A stretch of 18,247 nucleotides of DNA from Prevotellaceae bacterium (GTDB taxonomy: Bacteria > Bacteroidota > Bacteroidia > Bacteroidales > UBA932), in assembly GCA_031264875.1 (NCBI GenBank), contig JAISDK010000120.1:1-18247 (forward strand). Reading direction: 5' to 3'. Numbering within the stretch: position 1 is the stretch's first letter; the number at the start of each line of letters is the position of its first letter. The notes under the pieces are model-generated. The model ran no database searches and had not been told where the DNA came from. It was given only the letters and a program-made list of their open reading frames with translations. Below are positions 7,318 to 15,495 of this stretch, piece by piece. The translations under genes were made by a program, and so were the position numbers.

Positions 7318-7866
7318 ATGGAATTTGGAGAAATTTTTATTAAGGGAGCGTTTTTGCTGAAACCGAAAGTCTTTGAAGACTCAAGAGGTTATTTTATAGA
7401 ATCGTTCAACAGAGAAGAATTTGAAAAAAATATCAGCGTCGTAAATTTTATTCAGGACAATGAATCGAAATCATCTGCCGGAGTTTTGCGGGGATTGCAC
7501 TTCCAGAAAGGAGAATATGCTCAAGCGAAACTGGTTAGAGTGATTAAGGGAGCGGTTTTGGACGTTATTGTCGATATCAGACCGGCATCCCCCACTTTCG
7601 GAAAACACTTTGCGGTAGAACTGACCGGAAAAAACAAACTGCAATTGTTTATGCCGAGAGGAATGGCGCACGGTTTTGTGGTACTGGAGAACGAAACAGT
7701 GTTCTCGTACAAGGTTGACAACATCTATTCTCCTGAAAACGAATCCGGGATACTGTTTAATGACCCATACCTGGCAATCAACTGGCAACTAACGGAATCT
7801 TCACTGATACTCTCCGAAAAAGACAGAAAACTACTGCCGTTAAAGGAAAATAACACTATATCCTGA
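7318..7866 (+). CDS. rfbC: dTDP-4-dehydrorhamnose 3,5-epimerase
   Basis: RfbC (RmlC) converts dTDP-4-dehydro-6-deoxyglucose to dTDP-4-dehydrorhamnose, the third step of dTDP-L-rhamnose synthesis for surface polysaccharides. The 182-residue length fits the family's cupin fold. The catalytic pair is visible: His61 in RGLHFQ and Tyr131 in VFSYKVDN, with FPRG-like FMPRGMAHGF (His118) and DIRPASPTFG also conserved. I use ATG 7318; a GTG at 7315 sharing a base with the infB stop is possible but adds only one residue. The gene sits directly after infB, apparently in the same transcript, and not beside rfbA, rfbB or rfbD, which are absent from the window. The spacing to uvrC is 51 bases, so uvrC may be co-transcribed. 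Confidence 0.93.
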   Translation: MEFGEIFIKGAFLLKPKVFEDSRGYFIESFNREEFEKNISVVNFIQDNESKSSAGVLRGLHFQKGEYAQAKLVRVIKGAVLDVIVDIRPASPTFGKHFAVELTGKNKLQLFMPRGMAHGFVVLENETVFSYKVDNIYSPENESGILFNDPYLAINWQLTESSLILSEKDRKLLPLKENNTIS

Positions 7867-7917
7867 TTTTTTACTGAAAAAAAAAAAACATTTACATAAA
7901 ATTGAAGTAATTATTTT

Positions 7918-9732
7918 ATGCAAAACAACGAGGAAAAAGAAAAAGTCAAGGACAAAGTCCGGTTACTGCCGAATGACCCCGGCATCTATCAGTTTATAGA
8001 TATATCGGGACAAATCATATACGTTGGTAAAGCTAAAAATTTGCGAAAAAGAGTTAGATCATACTTTATTGCGAAGGCCGACCGTAGCCTGAAACTGCAG
8101 GTTATGATAAGTAAGATCGATGATGTTCAGTATATTATCACCCTCAATGAATCGGATGCCCTTTTGCTGGAAAACAACATGATAAAGAAATACCAGCCGC
8201 GATATAACGTACTGCTGAAGGACGACAAAACATATCCGTGGATTTGTGTAACAAACGAACCCTTTCCGAGAATGTTTCTGACACGTCAGAAGCAGAAAGA
8301 CGGATCAAAGTACTTCGGCCCCTATACATCGGTTGGCACGGTGAAAATTCTGCTCGACCTTGTGAAACACACATATCCGATACGTACCTGTCGCCTGAAC
8401 CTGTCACCCACAGCAATTGCGAGCAAGAAATATGCCGTCTGTCTTGAATATCATATCGGTAACTGTAAAGGACCCTGCGTAAGCCGGCAACAGGAAAACG
8501 AATATATGGAATCGCTCTCACAAGCCATCAATATCATCAAAGGCAGTACGGGCGAAGTGCTCAAAACCCTGACAAACAGAATGAATGAAGCAGCAGAAAA
8601 ACTGGATTTCGAAGAAGCCCAATCTCTGAAAAACAAACTCCAGAGGCTGGAAAACTATCAGTCGAGATCGATAATTGTAAGCCCATCCATTAACAATGTT
8701 GATGTATTTTCGCTTATCTGTGAGAAAAACATAGCGTACTCCAACTTTATGAGAGTTGTGGACGGAGCAATCGTACAGGTTCATACCCTGGAAATGAAAC
8801 TGGTAATAGAAGAAGAAAAAGAATCGCTGCTGAGCATGGCAATTGCCGAAATGATGCAGCGTCTGGAGACTCTCTCTCACGAACTTATAGTTCCGTTTAA
8901 ACCCGACACAGAGATAAAAAACAAAATATACTCCGTGCCGTTAAGAGGCGACAAACTTGCGCTCCTGAAACTTTCTGAAAAAAATGTCAGAAATTACCGT
9001 ATGGAAAAACTGAAACATCTGGAAAAAACCGATCCTGAAAAACATATGGACAGAATACTGAACATTATCAAGAGTGATTTGCATTTACCGAAAATTCCTC
9101 GCCGGATAGAGTGTTTCGACAATTCCAATATTCAGGGAGCCAATCCCGTAGCTGCCTGCGTAGTGTTTATCAATGTCAAGCCTGCGAAAAAAGAATACCG
9201 GCATTTTAACATAAAAACAGTCACAGGCATCGACGATTTTGCATCAATGAAAGAGATAGTTTATCGCCGCTATAGCAGAGTGTTACGTGAAAAATCGCAG
9301 TTACCAAATCTGATTGTTATCGACGGAGGAAAAGGCCAATTGAATGCCGCAATTGAGAGCCTCAAAGAATTGAAACTGTATGGCAAAGTACCTATACTTG
9401 GACTGGCAAAACGTCTGGAAGAAATATATTTTCCCAACGACAACGTTCCCCTCCATCTCAACAAAAATTCTGAAACACTGAAAATTCTCATACAAATCAG
9501 GGACGAAGCACACCGTTTCGGCATAACGTTTCACAGAAACAAAAGAAGCGCCAGTTTTATTACATCGGAGTTGAAAGAAATCAGGGGCGTAGGAGAAAAC
9601 ACGGCAAACAAGCTGATGTCCGAACTGAAAACCGTGTCCGCAGTAAAAAAAGCGTCGAAAGAGGAACTGTCGGCTGTCGTCGGAAAACGTATGGCTGAAC
9701 TGGTTTACAATTATTTTAACGAAAAAAAATAG
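7918..9732 (+). CDS. uvrC: Excinuclease ABC subunit UvrC
   Basis: UvrC makes both incisions in nucleotide excision repair after UvrA/UvrB have found the lesion. The 604-residue protein is full length. An N-terminal GIY-YIG nuclease domain makes the 3' incision (GIY 22-24, YVG 35-37, Arg43, Glu85). A cysteine cluster follows (Cys158, Cys175, Cys183, Cys187, in CLEYHIGNCKGPC), consistent with the Fe-S site reported for UvrC proteins. The UVR motif for UvrB contact lies near residues 217-247 (LDFEEAQSLKNKLQRLE). The RNase H-like domain makes the 5' incision with Asp401 (ECFDNSNIQG), Asp469 (VIDGGKGQ) and His532 (DEAHRF). Two helix-hairpin-helix motifs close the protein (IRGVGENTANKLM). All key residues are present. 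Confidence 0.97.
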   Translation: MQNNEEKEKVKDKVRLLPNDPGIYQFIDISGQIIYVGKAKNLRKRVRSYFIAKADRSLKLQVMISKIDDVQYIITLNESDALLLENNMIKKYQPRYNVLLKDDKTYPWICVTNEPFPRMFLTRQKQKDGSKYFGPYTSVGTVKILLDLVKHTYPIRTCRLNLSPTAIASKKYAVCLEYHIGNCKGPCVSRQQENEYMESLSQAINIIKGSTGEVLKTLTNRMNEAAEKLDFEEAQSLKNKLQRLENYQSRSIIVSPSINNVDVFSLICEKNIAYSNFMRVVDGAIVQVHTLEMKLVIEEEKESLLSMAIAEMMQRLETLSHELIVPFKPDTEIKNKIYSVPLRGDKLALLKLSEKNVRNYRMEKLKHLEKTDPEKHMDRILNIIKSDLHLPKIPRRIECFDNSNIQGANPVAACVVFINVKPAKKEYRHFNIKTVTGIDDFASMKEIVYRRYSRVLREKSQLPNLIVIDGGKGQLNAAIESLKELKLYGKVPILGLAKRLEEIYFPNDNVPLHLNKNSETLKILIQIRDEAHRFGITFHRNKRSASFITSELKEIRGVGENTANKLMSELKTVSAVKKASKEELSAVVGKRMAELVYNYFNEKK

Positions 9733-9751
9733 TTTTTTTAATGTTTTTTAG

Positions 9752-9759
9752 TACTTTTG
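9752..9759 (+). promoter_or_regulatory. Candidate -7 element for the nucleoid-associated protein gene
   Basis: TACTTTTG matches the Bacteroidetes -7 consensus TAnnTTTG and lies 37 bases before the start codon at 9797. I found no TTTG at the expected -33 distance, only T-rich sequence, so support is partial. Confidence 0.45.
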
Positions 9760-9796
9760 AGCCGCTTTTGCATTAAAAAAATGAAAGTTACAGATA

Positions 9797-10810
9797 ATGG
9801 TAAACGAAGCTTTGATAGACTCATTAGTGCTGCATTTAGTTGGAAACAGAGTGAACGACGAACTCCTTACTCTCTCCAAATCACCTGCAAATATAGACGA
9901 TGAAATTACATCGATACTTTCCTCGTTTTTTATAACTCCATTTAAAACAGACAAATATTTCAATTTCAATCATCCGGACGGATTTGAAAATAACGAAGTA
10001 TTCAAGGCCGTCGCTTTGATATTCAACAATCCGGATAACTTGTATGAATCTTCAGTGAAACTTGCTGAACGGCTTTTCGACATAACAGATAATTCGAAAA
10101 CAAGGGGAGGAGAGTTTTACGCAGTCTATTTCAACGAATGTACTGTAGATGGCGAAGAAACAGAGGCTGTTGGCCTATTCAAATCAGAAAGCAGGGAAAC
10201 GTTTTTGAAAATATATCCCACTTCCGACAATTTTATTCTGGAAAAGGAAGAAGGCATAAGTCTGCGGAAAATAGACAAAGGCTGTATGATATTCAACCTT
10301 GAGAAAGACAGGGGATTTCTGATTTCTATTGCCGACATCCGAAGCGGAGACGAAAAGTACTGGTGCGAAGATTTTCTCCAAATCCGGCTTTTCGACAATA
10401 ATTACACTAAAACCCAGTCAGCCATGAAAGTATGCAAGAATTTCGTGTCGGAAAAACTGCCGGAAGAATTTGACGTCAGCAAAGCCGACCAGATAGATAT
10501 TCTTAACAGAAGCATGGACTATTTCAAATCGCACGAAGTTTTCGATAAACCGGAATTTGAACAGGAAGTGCTTCGGCAACCCGAAGTCATAGAATCGTTT
10601 CGAGGATTCGACCAGGCTGATGATATACCTATGGACATGACATTTGAAATAGATACCGACGCGGTGAAAAAGCAGTCGAAAATATTTAAAAGCGTACTGA
10701 AACTTGATAAAAATTTCCATATTTACATCCACGGTGACCGTTCCATGATTGAACGCGGAGAAGACGAAGGAAAAAAATATTATAGAATTTTTTACGAAAA
10801 CGAAAGTTAA
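9797..10810 (+). CDS. 37-kDa nucleoid-associated protein (NdpA/YejK family)
   Basis: This 337-residue protein belongs to the NA37/YejK family of nucleoid-associated proteins, in the form common in Bacteroidetes. Its exact cellular role is not established; family members associate with the chromosome. Recognisable blocks are the N-terminal LHLVGNRVNDELLTLSKSP, FFITPFKTDKYFNF, GGEFYAVYFNECTVDGEETEA with AVGLFKSES, LRKIDKGCMIFN, a W-x-x-DFLQIR segment, CKNFVSEKLPEEFDVSKADQ, and the C-terminal KSVLKLDKNFHIYIHGDR. There is no signal peptide or membrane segment, so it is cytoplasmic. It has its own candidate promoter after uvrC and ends 173 bases before the next gene, so it is probably a single-gene unit. 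Confidence 0.88.
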   Translation: MVNEALIDSLVLHLVGNRVNDELLTLSKSPANIDDEITSILSSFFITPFKTDKYFNFNHPDGFENNEVFKAVALIFNNPDNLYESSVKLAERLFDITDNSKTRGGEFYAVYFNECTVDGEETEAVGLFKSESRETFLKIYPTSDNFILEKEEGISLRKIDKGCMIFNLEKDRGFLISIADIRSGDEKYWCEDFLQIRLFDNNYTKTQSAMKVCKNFVSEKLPEEFDVSKADQIDILNRSMDYFKSHEVFDKPEFEQEVLRQPEVIESFRGFDQADDIPMDMTFEIDTDAVKKQSKIFKSVLKLDKNFHIYIHGDRSMIERGEDEGKKYYRIFYENES

Positions 10811-10924
10811 AACACCCGTTATTGTAGCTCGTATCCGAATTTCACATCCTGCCGACCCAAATATTTTCGCCCACAGTTGTCAGGATAACAGAGATATACA
10901 AAAATAAAACAAAAAAAATACCGG

Positions 10925-10961
10925 TTTGTGAACTGACTTATAAAAAAAAAGCATACTTTTG
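10925..10961 (+). promoter_or_regulatory. Candidate promoter for the exporter cluster
   Basis: TACTTTTG at 10954-10961 fits the Bacteroidetes -7 element and a TTTG lies at 10925-10928. The 25-base spacing is longer than the usual 19-22, so either the -33 is a poorer match or the promoter is weak. Transcription would start near 10968, just before the adaptor gene. Confidence 0.5.
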
Positions 10962-10983
10962 GGCAATTTTGTAAATTATAAAC

Positions 10984-12387
10984 ATGTTGTTACATATGAA
11001 AAAGAAGATTTATATTATTGCAGGGATAGCAGTTTTGGCAGTGGCAGGAGGCATATTCTTCTTCGTTACCGATTCAAGTGAGGCTATAATTCAGAAAGTC
11101 AAGGTAAAAAAAGGACTTTTTGAAATTGTTGTAAACACAACAGGGGAACTTCAGGCTTTGAGTAAGGAAACCATAAATGCTCCCGAAGAACTTCGGGGAC
11201 GAAATATACGGATGGCTGAAATAAAAATTACTGACCTGATACCCGAAGGAACTGTAGTGGATTCCGGCGATTATGTAGGCACTCTCGACAGGTCAAGTCT
11301 GGACAACTCCTTGAAAACTACCGAAACAGAACTGGAACAAATAAAAACCCAGTACGAAAACGCCCTTGTAGATACATCTTTGAACCTCCGGCAGATGAGA
11401 GATAATATTCAAAACCTCCTCTTCGCTCTGGAAGAAGCAAAGATAACTATGGAGCAAAGTGTCTATGAACCGCCAGCAACACAGCGCAAAGCAAAAAACG
11501 ACTACGACAAGGCGCTCCGCAACTATGAACAGGAAGAACAAAGATACGGGCTTCGTCAAGAACAGGAATCGGGTAAAATAAGAGACATACAAATCAAACT
11601 GTCGCGCAAACAGGACGAACATAAGGACATGCTCGACCTTATCAGCAAGTTCACCATACATGCTCCCAAGTCCGGAATGGTCATTTACCTCAAGGAATGG
11701 AGTGGTTCCAAAAGAAAAGTCGGCTCAACTGTATCTCCTTGGGACAGAGCAATTGCAACCCTGCCGGATTTGTCGATAATGGTATCGAAAACATATGTCA
11801 ACGAAGTTGATTTCAATAAAATAAAAATAGGACAGGCAGTAAGGTTAGGAGTTGATGCCTATCCCGACAGAAAATATACCGGCGTAGTAACAGACGTCTC
11901 AAACACAGGAGAGCAACTGAAAAATTCGGATGCAAAAGTATTTGAAATACTGGTTCGCATGAATCAGTCGGATTCGATATTGCGTCCCCTGATGACAACA
12001 TCCAACGAGATTTTAATTGCCTCAATTCAGGATGTAGTATATGTTCCGCTTGAAGCGCTGTATGCCGACAGTGTTCCGTTTGTTTACCGTACCAACGGAA
12101 CAAAACAAGTGGTTATACCCGGCGAGATGAACGACAATTTCAGGATTATAGAACAGGGACTGGAAGAAGGCGACGAAGTATATTTATCGACTCCCGAACA
12201 TCCTGAAAAATTCGGACTGGCGGGTGAAGACCTTGTTAGAATACTCCGTGAACAGGAAGAAAAAAGAAAAGAAGAAGCGAAAGAGCAGGAAAACGCACAG
12301 AATGTCAAAAACAAAAGAGGAAGAGTATCCAATCCCGGTCAGGGAGGAGGCATGCCCGGCGGAGGAGCTGGCAGAAGAAACCGCTGA
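10984..12387 (+). CDS. HlyD/MacA-like periplasmic adaptor of an ABC exporter
   Basis: This is a membrane-fusion (adaptor) protein that would link an inner-membrane transporter to an outer-membrane channel. The frame starts at ATG 10984; ATG 10996 (MKKKIYIIAG) is an equally good or better start, giving 463 residues with a textbook signal anchor (basic residues, then a hydrophobic helix of about 18 residues). Next come a barrel-sandwich half, a coiled-coil hairpin of Glu/Gln/Arg-rich sequence (about residues 100-215), the second sandwich half (FTIHAPKSGMVIYL), a beta-barrel domain (AVRLGVDAYPDRKYTGVVTDV), and a membrane-proximal domain (VVYVPLEALY). The C-terminal ~60 residues are a charged helix and a Gly/Asn/Arg tail (GGGMPGGGAGRRNR), common in Bacteroidetes adaptors. 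The permease at 12971 supports a MacA-type role over an RND role. Confidence 0.86.
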   Translation: MLLHMKKKIYIIAGIAVLAVAGGIFFFVTDSSEAIIQKVKVKKGLFEIVVNTTGELQALSKETINAPEELRGRNIRMAEIKITDLIPEGTVVDSGDYVGTLDRSSLDNSLKTTETELEQIKTQYENALVDTSLNLRQMRDNIQNLLFALEEAKITMEQSVYEPPATQRKAKNDYDKALRNYEQEEQRYGLRQEQESGKIRDIQIKLSRKQDEHKDMLDLISKFTIHAPKSGMVIYLKEWSGSKRKVGSTVSPWDRAIATLPDLSIMVSKTYVNEVDFNKIKIGQAVRLGVDAYPDRKYTGVVTDVSNTGEQLKNSDAKVFEILVRMNQSDSILRPLMTTSNEILIASIQDVVYVPLEALYADSVPFVYRTNGTKQVVIPGEMNDNFRIIEQGLEEGDEVYLSTPEHPEKFGLAGEDLVRILREQEEKRKEEAKEQENAQNVKNKRGRVSNPGQGGGMPGGGAGRRNR

Positions 12388-12444
12388 ACTCAGGCACGTG
12401 TCTTATAAAGGAAATATTATGAATTTTAATATAGCAAGAGTATT

Positions 12445-12897
12445 ATGAAATTAAAAAATGTAATTATAGTATTGACGACTGTATTACTTGCAGGATGTAC
12501 AACTATTAAACTGGTTAGAGGTGAACAGTATAAAAAAATTATTGCAGTGCAGGGCAAAGACATGGACGAACTGTATATTTTGTCCAGCTGCTGGCTTGTC
12601 GAAACATTTGTCTCCACAGAAGGCGTTATAGAATTTCAAGACAGGGAAGCCGGAAAAGTTATAGGAAAATGCATGCTTTCAACAGCTCAGACAAACCCTG
12701 TTTTCTTTAAAACGAATAAAGTTACAAAAAGTATAAAATGCATAATATCCATTGACGTCAAAGATAATGCAGTACGAATCACATTTATCCCGCCTGACAG
12801 CTTGACCGAAACAGAAGCAATAGATTTGAAAATCAAATGGAGGTCGATTGCGGATGAATTTGAAACGTATTTAAACCGTACGGCAGTGGGATGGTAA
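12445..12897 (+). CDS. Lipoprotein with a DUF4468-like domain
   Basis: This is a 150-residue predicted lipoprotein. The N-terminus has two lysines, a hydrophobic stretch and a lipobox LAGC with Cys18 as the lipidated residue, so it is membrane-anchored on the periplasmic side. The body resembles DUF4468, a small TBP-like-fold domain of unknown function frequent in Bacteroidetes: ELYILSSCWLVETFVSTEG, then VIEFQDREAGKVIGKCML, then CIISIDVKDNAVRITF. It lies between the adaptor and the permease, 57 bases after the first and 73 before the second, and is presumably co-transcribed. A role in the exporter is suggested only by position. The domain call is from pattern memory and should be confirmed. 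Confidence 0.75.
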   Translation: MKLKNVIIVLTTVLLAGCTTIKLVRGEQYKKIIAVQGKDMDELYILSSCWLVETFVSTEGVIEFQDREAGKVIGKCMLSTAQTNPVFFKTNKVTKSIKCIISIDVKDNAVRITFIPPDSLTETEAIDLKIKWRSIADEFETYLNRTAVGW

Positions 12898-12970
12898 AAT
12901 CATGAAACTGGTAGATGTAACTGTAATATGAAATCTCCGAATGTTTTGTTAAAAATATAGAAAAAAAGCC

Positions 12971-14320
12971 ATGCTGCAACGTTATATGCACGATATAATA
13001 ATTGCCATTGAAGCAATTATGAGTAATAAAATGAAATCAATGCTCACCGCTCTGGGTATAATTTTCGGAGTAGCTGCCGTTATAAGCATGCTGGCCATCG
13101 GAAACGGCGCCCAGCAGGAAATTTTGGAACAGATAAAAATGGTGGGCGTCAATAATATCGTTATAGTGCCGGTGGTCAGCGAAAGTACTGAGGAAGCCGA
13201 AGAAGGAGAAAGTCAGTCAAGAAAATTTTCTCCCGGACTGACTTTGGCTGACGCGGAAGCTATCAAAATCGTCATTCCGGGCGTCGAAAATATCAGTCCC
13301 GAAGTAAACTACAATTCAGCCCTGCAATATAACGGCATCAGGTATCCAGCCAAAATACAGGGCGTTTCCGTTGATTATTTCAAATTGTATAACCTGCCGC
13401 TCGAATCTGGCGTATATTTCAACAAAGAACAGGACAAGTACGGAATACCCGTCTGTGTGATAGGCAGCAATGTACGGATGAAATTTTTTAACGAAACCAA
13501 TCCTTTGGGAAAATTCATCAAATTCGGCAACATCTGGCTCAAGGTTGTAGGCGTGCTTAGAAAAACGGAAATAACAGTAAGTTCATTCGACAATGCCGGA
13601 GTCAATGTCTATAACGACAATATTTTCGTTCCCATTAACACAGTCCTCTTAAGATATAACAATCGTGCAACAGTGAACAAGCCGTCGTCTTCGATGGAAG
13701 GTGTGTTTTCATTTTCCGGTGGCGTTTTCCGTTTCAGTTCATCATCAGGAAGCGGCGCGCCGGTCAATTATAATCAGCTGGACAGAATCATAGTACAGCT
13801 GTCTGAAACCGAATTGCTAAATCCCACCACCGAAGTTCTGAGCCGAATGATACTTCGACGGCATCAGGGTGTGAAAGATTACGAAATCACCGTTCCGGAA
13901 ATGCTACTCAAACAGCAGCAGCGAACAAAGGATATTTTCAATGTAGTATTAGGAGCAATTGCCGGTATTTCCCTGTTAGTCGGCGGAATAGGAATTATGA
14001 ACATCATGTTTGCCTCTGTCATGGAACGAATAAAAGAGATTGGCACAAGGCTTGCCATAGGTGCAAAAAAAGCGGATATCATAGCGCAGTTTCTCTCTGA
14101 AGCAATACTTATCAGCGTCAGTGGAGGATTGATAGGGGTAATACTTGGCGTTGCGCTATCATATCTTATAACGACGCTGTTCGAAATAAAAACTATCGTG
14201 TCTGTCCTTTCGGTAATCCTGTCTTTCGGCATTTCTGCCGCCGTCGGGGTTATCTTCGGATATGCTCCGGCTAAGAAAGCTTCGGAACGCGACCCGATAG
14301 AATCATTGAGATACGAATAG
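12971..14320 (+). CDS. MacB/FtsX-like ABC transporter permease
   Basis: This is a 449-residue permease of the MacB (type VII ABC) class, without a fused ATPase domain. The N-terminal transmembrane helix is about residues 21-42 (after SNKMKSMLTALGIIFGVAA). A MacB_PCD-type periplasmic domain of about 270 residues follows, including a Ser/Phe/Gly-rich stretch near residues 237-260. Three C-terminal helices carry the FtsX signature (LLVGGIGIMNIM, then ERIKEIGTRLAIGAKKADI, then the last helix with GYAPAKKASERDPIESLRYE). Such proteins couple ATP hydrolysis in the cytoplasm to movement of the periplasmic domain and, with a MacA-like adaptor and TolC, export antibiotics, peptides or lipids. The ATPase partner is not in this window and would need to come from another locus. 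Confidence 0.92.
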   Translation: MLQRYMHDIIIAIEAIMSNKMKSMLTALGIIFGVAAVISMLAIGNGAQQEILEQIKMVGVNNIVIVPVVSESTEEAEEGESQSRKFSPGLTLADAEAIKIVIPGVENISPEVNYNSALQYNGIRYPAKIQGVSVDYFKLYNLPLESGVYFNKEQDKYGIPVCVIGSNVRMKFFNETNPLGKFIKFGNIWLKVVGVLRKTEITVSSFDNAGVNVYNDNIFVPINTVLLRYNNRATVNKPSSSMEGVFSFSGGVFRFSSSSGSGAPVNYNQLDRIIVQLSETELLNPTTEVLSRMILRRHQGVKDYEITVPEMLLKQQQRTKDIFNVVLGAIAGISLLVGGIGIMNIMFASVMERIKEIGTRLAIGAKKADIIAQFLSEAILISVSGGLIGVILGVALSYLITTLFEIKTIVSVLSVILSFGISAAVGVIFGYAPAKKASERDPIESLRYE

Positions 14321-14340
14321 CAATCAACCGGTAGCAGGCT

Positions 14341-14751
14341 ATGTATATATATGAAGTACAGATACGGACACGTTACAACGAGACCGATAAAATGGGGGTA
14401 ATATATCATGCCAACTATATAAACTATTATGAAATTGCACGTACTGAAATGCTGCGAAATACCGGCATTTATTCATACAGTGAAATGGAAACTGCCGGAA
14501 TCATGATGCCCGTTGTGGAAATTCAAAGCAAATATATCCTTCCTGCATATTACGATGAAAACCTGACCGTCAGAGTAATTATAAAAGAAATGCCGACAGT
14601 GAAAATGACTTTCTGCTACGAAATATTCAACGAAAAACAGGAACTGCTTAATATTGGTACAACTGTACTGGCTTTTATGAATTCCAAAACCCGACGGCCT
14701 TGCCGGCCTCCGCAAAAACTAACAGATTATCTTAAAGGTTATTTTGGATAA
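14341..14751 (+). CDS. Acyl-CoA thioesterase, YbgC/4-hydroxybenzoyl-CoA thioesterase family
   Basis: This is a 136-residue hotdog-fold thioesterase that would hydrolyse acyl-CoA (or acyl-ACP) thioesters in the cytoplasm. The family signature is near the N-terminus: RYNETDKMGVIYHANYINYY, with catalytic Asp16 and His23, followed by EIARTEML. The downstream strands fit too (QSKYILPAYYDENLTVR; VLAFMNSKTRRP). The gene starts 20 bases after the permease stop, so it may be co-transcribed. Its stop codon (14749-14751) lies inside a long hairpin. A link to the Tol-Pal system, as for E. coli ybgC, is not supported here because no tol genes are adjacent. Confidence 0.92.
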   Translation: MYIYEVQIRTRYNETDKMGVIYHANYINYYEIARTEMLRNTGIYSYSEMETAGIMMPVVEIQSKYILPAYYDENLTVRVIIKEMPTVKMTFCYEIFNEKQELLNIGTTVLAFMNSKTRRPCRPPQKLTDYLKGYFG

Positions 14752-14786
14752 ATTAAACTGATTAATTTATTCACAATAACCTTTAA
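14732..14786 (+). terminator. 55-base hairpin spanning the thioesterase stop codon, likely mRNA end
   Basis: The 25 bases at 14732-14756 pair with 14762-14786 with 23 of 25 matches and a 5-base loop (ACTGA). The outer 12 bases (TTAAAGGTTATT/AATAACCTTTAA) are perfect. The stop codon of the thioesterase is inside the left arm. The stem is AT-rich and no U run follows, so it is not a classical intrinsic terminator, but it could stop or protect transcripts from either side. A second, smaller hairpin follows: AATCGAAT (14797-14804) with ATTCGATT (14808-14815). Confidence 0.6.
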
Positions 14787-15109
14787 ACACCTTAACAATC
14801 GAATAAAATTCGATTTCATCTCACCCCTTCACTTCCTTATTGTAGATGTGAAAAAGCGAGAATATACACTGTAATTTTCTATAATTTCTCTCCTTTCGGC
14901 TGTATATAACTACCTGATTTATTATGAATCGACACATAAATATTAGCATTTTCCAACGAAAAACACTTACATTTTTTGAGCAATTCCCTTTAATACAGTT
15001 TACTCAATTTCCGAAAATCAATAAAAATAATTCATTGACAGATGTTTCTGCAAACGGTTGAACGGCATACTTTCTGTTTGAATTAACATAACCATAACTG
15101 TAAAAGACG

Positions 15110-15143
15110 CAAATATACAATACGAATATAAAGCTATCACAAA
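15110..15143 (-). promoter_or_regulatory. Orphan minus-strand promoter-like pair
   Basis: Read on the minus strand, TTTG (15140-15143) and TATATTTG (15110-15117) match the Bacteroidetes -33 and -7 elements with a 22-base spacer, the same spacing as the XRE promoter. It points leftwards into gene-free sequence with no coding frame, so it might drive a small RNA. In AT-rich DNA a chance match is quite possible. Confidence 0.35.
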
Positions 15144-15373
15144 AGTAACATAAAATATAACTGATTAATATTGAAATGTACAATTTGGGATTATACCTTT
15201 TTTAGATACTTGCAAAAATCAAAGTTGTTCGCTACATTAATTTCCATACAAAACCCTTTCCTTTTCCAATACACATTTTGTTTATGTGCATCACACCGCC
15301 ACAAGCAGCAAACAGCCTGTCTGCGTTATTAGGGATAAATGACGCAAATTTGAAATAATCTGCTCATATTTAT

Positions 15374-15477
15374 CATGTTGTGCCCAACATGGAATGTCGG
15401 CAAAATCTGTCTATAATAAACATTCCATGTTTAATGGGGCGCAACCAAACGACATGAGTAAATTATTCTCTCATGTC
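15374..15477. repeat. Nested inverted repeats downstream of the XRE gene
   Basis: Three inverted repeats are packed together. CATGTTG (15374-15380) pairs with CAACATG (15385-15391). AACATGGAATGT (15386-15397) pairs perfectly with ACATTCCATGTT (15420-15431) across a 22-base spacer. GACATGAG (15451-15458) pairs with CTCATGTC (15470-15477). The first two share bases 15386-15391, so their stems exclude each other. All contain CATG. They lie just beyond the 3' end of the minus-strand XRE gene and might end its transcript or bind a protein. Confidence 0.65.
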
Positions 15478-15495
15478 TGTGACACATAAATCTTA

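Larger units (their letters stand above)
14752..15495. other. 744-base stretch without a recognisable gene
   Basis: No convincing reading frame is present on either strand. It contains the right arm of the hairpin above, a small 8-base-stem hairpin (14797-14815), a minus-strand promoter-like pair (15110-15143) and a nest of inverted repeats (15374-15477). The sequence is AT-rich and I see no protein motif remnants, tRNA or rRNA. Confidence 0.7.

Noticed and set aside
10846..10886. ATCCTG/CAGGAT as terminator of the nucleoid-associated protein gene
   Set aside because: Only six pairs with a 29-base loop and no U run; too weak to call.
12224..12448. 74-residue Lys/Glu-rich plus-strand frame
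   Set aside because: It overlaps the end of the adaptor gene in another frame and shows no independent features.
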